Below are positions 60,496 through 64,000 of a stretch of DNA of 64,000 nucleotides, one piece after another. The stretch is taken from assembly GCA_963811895.1 (NCBI GenBank), contig CAWETE010000012.1:186001-250000 (forward strand), in the 5' to 3' direction. The position numbers and the translations under genes were made by a program. The first letter of the stretch is position 1; every line of letters begins with the position of its first letter. This DNA is from DASSUW01 sp963811895 (GTDB lineage: Bacteria > Actinomycetota > Thermoleophilia > Solirubrobacterales > Solirubrobacteraceae). Below the pieces are notes generated by a model. The model saw only the letters and a program-made list of their open reading frames with translations. It was not told the DNA's origin and did no database searches.

Positions 60496-61909
60496 GCCGG
60501 TCAAGGGCCGGTTCACGCGCGCGGCGTCGGAGGAGCGCGAGCTGCCCGAGGCGCCGCCGCTGCGCCGGCTCATCGGGCCGAGCATCATCCTGATCGGCGT
60601 CGGAATCGCCAGCGGCGAGTACATCCTCTACCCGTTCATCGCCTCGCAGGCCGGGCTCGTGTTCCTGTGGGCCGCCGTCGTCGGCGTCCTCATCCAGTTC
60701 TTCATCAACATGGAGATCGAGCGTTACACGCTGGCCACCGGCGAGACCGCGATCGGCGGCTTCATGCGCATGTGGAAGCCGTGGGGCGGCGTCCTCGCCG
60801 GCGGCGCGATCCTCGCCACCATGTGGCCGGGCTGGGCCACGTCGGCCGCCACCATCACGACCTTCGCGTTCGGCGGCGGCGACCCGGTCGTGATCGCCAT
60901 CGCCGGGCTGCTCGCGATCGGCATCACGCTGACCGCGTCACCGGTCGTCTACCAGACCGTCGAGAGGCTGCAGTTCGTCAAGGTCGGCGCCGTGATCGTG
61001 CTGCTCGTGGTCGGCCTGTTCGCCGTGATCAGCGCGGACGCCTATCGCGGGACGAGCGAGATCGTCACCAGCTTCGGCACGTTCCCGAGCGAGATCCCGA
61101 TCGCCATCCTCGTCGGCGCGCTCGCGGCCGCCGGCGCCGGCGGCGCCAACAACCTCGTCCAGAGCAACTGGATCCGCGACAAGGGCTTCGGGATGGGCAA
61201 GTACGTGCCGCGGATCGTGTCCCCGATCACCGGCCAGGAGGAGGCGGCGCCGGACAGCGAGCGGTTGAGCTTCCCGCAGGACGAGGCCAACCTCGGCCGC
61301 TGGCAGACGTGGTGGAAGCGCGCGAACACCGAGCAGCTCGTGTCCTTCGCGCTGATCGGCGGGCTCGCGATCATCATCTTCTCGCTGATCGCCTACACGA
61401 CGGTCTACAAGCACCCGGACCTCCCGGACTCGAGCGGCTTCGACTTCATCGCGCTCGAGAGCGACGTGCTCGACGCGACTGTCGGCTCCTGGTTCGGCAC
61501 GCTGTTCCTGGCCGTCGGCGCCGTCAGCCTGTTCGCCGCCGCGCTGGGCATCGTCGACTACGTGTCGCGCCTGGTCGCCGACGTCATCCACGTCGGCTAC
61601 ACGCGCGACCGCGGGACCATCAGCGAGAGCCGGCTCTACTTCACCGTCGTCTGGTCGATGGTGATCTTCGGCAGCGCGATCCTGCTGCTCGGCTTCGACC
61701 AGCCGCTCGTGCTGATCACGATCTCGACGGTGCTGGGCGGCGCGATCATGTTCGTCTACACGTGCCTGCTGCTGGTCACCAACCGGCGCTACCTGCCGGA
61801 GGCCATCCAGCTGCGCGGCTACCGCGTCGGCATCCTGCTGTTCTCCGTGGTCATGCTCGGCACGACGACGGCGATCGTGGGCGTCGACCAGATCGGGAAC
61901 CTCCTATGA
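60467..61909 (+). CDS. Nramp-fold transporter with non-canonical substrate motifs
   Basis: 480 residues, about 11-12 helices. LIGPSIILIGVGIASGEYIL aligns with helix 1 of Nramp proteins, but the metal-binding DPGN is replaced by ASGE-type residues. Helix 6 (VGALAAAGAGGANNLVQSNW) lacks the MPH motif. It therefore probably does not carry Mn/Fe in the usual way and may belong to the Nramp-related branch with other substrates. A long loop with IVSPITGQEEAAPDSERLSF is extra. A GAGGAGGAG ribosome site stands before ATG. Position after quiC suggests uptake of shikimate or quinate, which is inference. Confidence 0.8.
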   Translation: MQRTQVVEAEPVKGRFTRAASEERELPEAPPLRRLIGPSIILIGVGIASGEYILYPFIASQAGLVFLWAAVVGVLIQFFINMEIERYTLATGETAIGGFMRMWKPWGGVLAGGAILATMWPGWATSAATITTFAFGGGDPVVIAIAGLLAIGITLTASPVVYQTVERLQFVKVGAVIVLLVVGLFAVISADAYRGTSEIVTSFGTFPSEIPIAILVGALAAAGAGGANNLVQSNWIRDKGFGMGKYVPRIVSPITGQEEAAPDSERLSFPQDEANLGRWQTWWKRANTEQLVSFALIGGLAIIIFSLIAYTTVYKHPDLPDSSGFDFIALESDVLDATVGSWFGTLFLAVGAVSLFAAALGIVDYVSRLVADVIHVGYTRDRGTISESRLYFTVVWSMVIFGSAILLLGFDQPLVLITISTVLGGAIMFVYTCLLLVTNRRYLPEAIQLRGYRVGILLFSVVMLGTTTAIVGVDQIGNLL

Positions 61910-61989
61910 GGTTCGCCGCCCGCCTGATCGTCGCCCTCTTCCTCTGGGCCGGGATCGTGGGGCTCGCCTACCTCGTGGGGCTGGCCTAG
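61906..61989 (+). CDS. 27-residue single-helix membrane peptide
   Basis: MRFAARLIVALFLWAGIVGL followed by AYLVGLA and a TAG stop. The ATG overlaps the transporter stop (ATGA), so it is translationally coupled. A basic start and one helix give a typical small membrane protein, possibly an accessory to the transporter as with KdpF-type peptides. Too short for similarity evidence. Confidence 0.5.
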   Translation: MRFAARLIVALFLWAGIVGLAYLVGLA

Positions 61990-61996
61990 CGTTCGC

Positions 61997-62149
61997 GCGA
62001 ACGTCAACTGCCTGCTGGGTGGGGCGGCGGCGAATCGCGCCGCGGCGAGGGCGCATGGCGCTTTGACCGGACATATACCGGTCAAGGCGCCAGGGACCGC
62101 GAACGGGGTCGAAACCTCGCCGCCCTACCCAGCAGTAGTTGATGTTCGC
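61997..62149. repeat. Nested inverted-repeat element B at a convergent junction
   Basis: The left arm begins GCGAACGTCAACTGCCTGC (61997 on) and goes on to GGGTGGGG. The right arm (62124-62149) read on the minus strand begins GCGAACATCAACTACTGC and goes on to GGGTAGGG. About 23 of 27 positions match, with one gap. A central hairpin lies at 62057-62091. It exactly fills the gap between the peptide gene and the convergent SHOCT gene. Sister of the element at 12654-12805. Confidence 0.75.
62057..62091. terminator. Bidirectional hairpin, probable terminator
   Basis: Arms GGCGCTTTGACCGG and CCGGTCAAGGCGCC pair with one G-T wobble around the AT-rich loop ACATATA. Located in the centre of repeat element B between convergent genes. 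Confidence 0.6.
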
Positions 62150-62384
62150 TCAGGCTTCGATCCGGCTGCGCAGAGTCGCGAGCTCTGCGTCGCTGATCAG
62201 CGCCGCGCTCGTGCAGATCGGTCAGTGTCTTCAGCGACTCGGCGGGATCCGCCGCCGCGGGCGGCGGCGTCGGGGCGGTCTGGTAGACCCAGCGCCCGAA
62301 CTGGCGGCCGCCGAGCCACTCGTCGACGTAGCCGGTGCGGCCGGTGATGGCCTCGGCGCGCATCATGCTGCTGAGCAGGACCAT
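62150..62384 (-). CDS. SHOCT-domain small protein, frameshifted
   Basis: About 78 residues after repair. The N-terminal part (MRAEAITGRTGYVDEWLGGR) is followed by a Pro/Ala linker and then a SHOCT-like helix pair: DPAESLKTLTDLHERG joined to LISDAELATLRSRIEA. The join needs one base removed near 62200-62206 (GGC-G-CTG). SHOCT domains are short C-terminal oligomerisation modules of unknown role. The stop touches the end of repeat element B. TAGGCT lies seven bases before the ATG. Confidence 0.6.
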
Positions 62385-62391
62385 GGCGACG

Positions 62392-62397
62392 AGCCTA
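62392..62397 (-). promoter_or_regulatory. -10-like TAGGCT overlapping a stop codon
   Basis: On the minus strand the TAG stop of the GntR gene begins TAGGCT, which ends seven bases before the ATG of the SHOCT gene. Confidence 0.45.
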
Positions 62398-63099
62398 GTC
62401 GCGTTCGCGCGTCATGGCCAGCACGTCGCGCAGGTAGAGCAGGTGCTCGCGCATCGCGCGCTCGGCGCGCGGGCGGTCGCCCTTCTCGATCGCCCTGAGC
62501 AGCGCGGCGTGCTGGTCGAGCACGGCCTCGGGGACCACCGCGTCGCGGAGCTCGGCCATCAGCCGCGGCTGGAGGACCTCGATCACCCAGCCGGTCAGCG
62601 CCTGGGCGATCCGGTTGCCGGCCGCCGCCGCGATCTCGCGGTGGAACTCGGTGTCGGCGGCGTGGATGGCGTCCATGTCGGCGCCGGCCTCGGTCTCGGC
62701 CGCGAGCGCCGCGCGCAGGCGGTCGACCGTCTCCTCGCCCGCCTGCAGCGCGGCGAGGCCGGCGACCGGGACCTCGAGCAGGATGCGCGCCTCGAGCAGC
62801 TCCTCGAGTGACACGGCGCCGGTCTCGACCATCATGTCGACGCTGTCGGAGAGGCTGCGGCGGACGCCCTGGTCGGCGGTGTGGGCGACGAAGATGCCGC
62901 CGCCGGGACCCTTGTTGGCGCGGATCAGGTTGCCGGACGCCAGCAGCTTGAGCGCCTCGCGCAGGGTGGGGCGGCTGACCCCGAACTCGGCCGCGAGGTC
63001 CTCCTCGCGGCCCAGGAAGTCCCCCGGTCCGAGGCCCTCGTGCTGGATGCGGTGCTGCAGCGCCGCCGCGACCTGCTCGCTGGCGCCGCGGATCTTCAC
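62395..63099 (-). CDS. GntR/FadR-family regulator
   Basis: 234 residues from GTG in a GTGA overlap with the ligase gene. Winged helix: FLGREEDLAAEFGVSRPTLR and EALKLLASGNLIRANKGPGG. The FCD effector domain has LLEARILLEVPVAGLAA, FHREIAAAAGNRI and HAALLRAIEKGDRPRAERAM with metal-binding His/Asp positions typical of carboxylate sensors. It probably responds to the acid or acyl-CoA handled by the neighbouring ligase. Confidence 0.92.
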   Translation of the reverse strand: MKIRGASEQVAAALQHRIQHEGLGPGDFLGREEDLAAEFGVSRPTLREALKLLASGNLIRANKGPGGGIFVAHTADQGVRRSLSDSVDMMVETGAVSLEELLEARILLEVPVAGLAALQAGEETVDRLRAALAAETEAGADMDAIHAADTEFHREIAAAAGNRIAQALTGWVIEVLQPRLMAELRDAVVPEAVLDQHAALLRAIEKGDRPRAERAMREHLLYLRDVLAMTRERD

Positions 63100-64000
63100 G
63101 ACCAGCCCCGCTCCCGCAGGTCGACGACGCGGCGCGACTTGTTGTCGCTGCGCGGCAGCACGCCGGGGGCGACGGGCACGATCCGCACGCGCAGGCCGAG
63201 CTGGTGTCGCATCACGTCCTGCAGCCGGCGCGCCGACGAGCCGTCGCCGAGCTCGACCTCGAGCTTGACCTCGTCCATGCCGCCGGCCTCGGTGTAGAAG
63301 GTGATCCGGAACTCGCCCCCGGTGACCCCGCGCACGGCCTCCTCGATCGCCGACGGGTACACGTTCATGCCGCGGATGACCACCATGTCGTCGGTGCGGC
63401 CGACGATCCCGCCGGGCAGCCAGCGGTCGTCGTGGCCGCCGGGGCAGCGCTCGTCGGTGTTGAGCACGACGTCGCCGGTGCGGTAGCGCAGGACGGGGAA
63501 GCCGGTGCGGCCCAGAGGCGTCACCAGCAGCTCGCCGCGCTCGCCGGCGGGCGCGGTGATCTCGCACGCGAACTGCGACTCGTCGATGTGCAGGCCGCCG
63601 CCCTCGGGGCACGGGTAGCCGAACGGGCCGGCCTCGGTCGAGCCCGCGTGCTCGTACACGCGCGCCCCGAAGGCCTCCTCGATCGCGGCCTTGACGGCGG
63701 GCAGCGAGCCGCCCGGCTCGCCGGTGCAGACCACGGCCCGGATGCTGTCGAGCGCCGCCTCCATCCGCTGCTCGACCGCCACCTCGTGGAGCCTCAGCGC
63801 GTACGTGGGGGTGCAGGCGAGCGCGGTGGCCCGGGTCTCGGCGATCGTCTGCAGGCGCTGGGCGGAGGTCATGCCGCCGGTCACGATCGCCATGGCGCCG
63901 ACCTCCTGCAGCCCCTCCTTGGTCGCCCAGAAGTGCACGTGCGGGCCGAAGCTGAAGGCGAGCGCGACACGGTCCTCCGCCCCGATGCCGATCTGCTCGA
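63096..64000 (-). CDS. Phenylacetate-CoA ligase-like (PaaK-type) enzyme, N-terminus beyond window
   Basis: The gene runs off the end of the window; about 300 C-terminal residues are visible, with the frame still open at 64000. HAGSTEAGPFGYPCPEGGG is the A5-type motif, LRYRTGDVVLNTDERCPGG and IVGRTDDMVVIRGMNVYPSA the A7-A8 hinge, and LPRSDNKSRRVVDLR contains the C-terminal lysine. The pattern is PaaK: ATP-dependent CoA ligation of aryl-acetates or related acids. The substrate is not determined by the visible part. Coupled by GTGA to the GntR gene. Confidence 0.85.
   Translation of the reverse strand, partial: EQIGIGAEDRVALAFSFGPHVHFWATKEGLQEVGAMAIVTGGMTSAQRLQTIAETRATALACTPTYALRLHEVAVEQRMEAALDSIRAVVCTGEPGGSLPAVKAAIEEAFGARVYEHAGSTEAGPFGYPCPEGGGLHIDESQFACEITAPAGERGELLVTPLGRTGFPVLRYRTGDVVLNTDERCPGGHDDRWLPGGIVGRTDDMVVIRGMNVYPSAIEEAVRGVTGGEFRITFYTEAGGMDEVKLEVELGDGSSARRLQDVMRHQLGLRVRIVPVAPGVLPRSDNKSRRVVDLRERGWS

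Noticed and set aside
61987..61992. TAGCGT at the peptide stop as another stop-linked promoter
   Set aside because: No plus-strand gene follows; the next gene is convergent. Kept as a counterexample to the pattern.

Overview
This 64 kb window is GC-rich chromosomal DNA with densely packed genes and many four-base ATGA/GTGA overlaps between neighbours. Gene content points to an actinobacterium, most likely of the class Thermoleophilia (Solirubrobacter/Conexibacter-like): a DUF5941 protein beside CDP-alcohol phosphatidyltransferases, a complete actinobacterial-style protocatechuate pathway, Mo-hydroxylase-type subunits, and abundant GTG/TTG starts. The taxon is inferred from content, not from a marker gene. 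No rRNA, tRNA or CRISPR array was seen.

Layout. 1-2.4 kb: end of a PhzF-like isomerase, a threonine aldolase and a secreted CAP-domain protein. 2.4-12 kb (minus strand): a tightly coupled glycan operon with GT4, heparinase-like lyase, APH-like kinase, GT-B glycosyltransferase, an ABC exporter fused to a second APH-like kinase, a UDP-sugar epimerase and an initiating sugar transferase. 12-17 kb: polysaccharide deacetylase, pyruvate kinase, a secreted AMIN-like protein, an acyl-CoA synthetase and a CoxG-like protein. 17-22.3 kb: a nucleobase-catabolism operon (uracil/xanthine permease, FAD and 2Fe-2S Mo-hydroxylase subunits without the Mo subunit, asparaginase, amidohydrolase, TetR). 22.3-24.3 kb: remnant genes and an IS110-family element. 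24.3-26.1 kb: small membrane and lipoprotein genes and an AraC regulator. 26.1-32 kb: carbamate kinase plus the three AllF/AllG/AllH-type oxamate carbamoyltransferase subunits, an SRPBCC/ArsR pair and a cyclase-family hydrolase.

32-50 kb is a second surface-polymer region: an O-antigen-ligase-like protein, a membrane glycosyltransferase, and a long minus-strand operon running GT4, fused nucleotidyltransferase/CDP-alcohol transferase, DUF5941 protein, nucleotidyltransferase, glycerol-1-phosphate-dehydrogenase-like enzyme, second CDP-alcohol transferase, GT2, and ABC-2 permease plus ATPase. Two sulfotransferases, another GT4, a methyltransferase and a secreted nuclease-like/lamin-tail protein follow. 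Together these look like the synthesis and export of an unusual polyol-phosphate-containing glycan.

50-62 kb encodes an almost uninterrupted route from shikimate to central metabolism: AroE-like dehydrogenase and QuiC make protocatechuate; PcaGH, PcaB, the PcaC/PcaD fusion PcaL, PcaIJ and PcaF finish it. A TetR regulator sits at a divergent palindromic operator. An Nramp-fold transporter with non-canonical metal motifs and a coupled 27-residue membrane peptide follow. The window ends with a GntR regulator and a truncated phenylacetate-CoA-ligase-like gene.

Three features stand out. (1) About a dozen conserved genes carry a one-base frameshift, and nearly all are net single-base insertions. 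This looks like systematic sequence error rather than gene decay. (2) Two convergent gene junctions carry the same nested inverted-repeat element. (3) Several TAG stop codons form the first half of a TAGNNT -10-like hexamer just before a downstream start.
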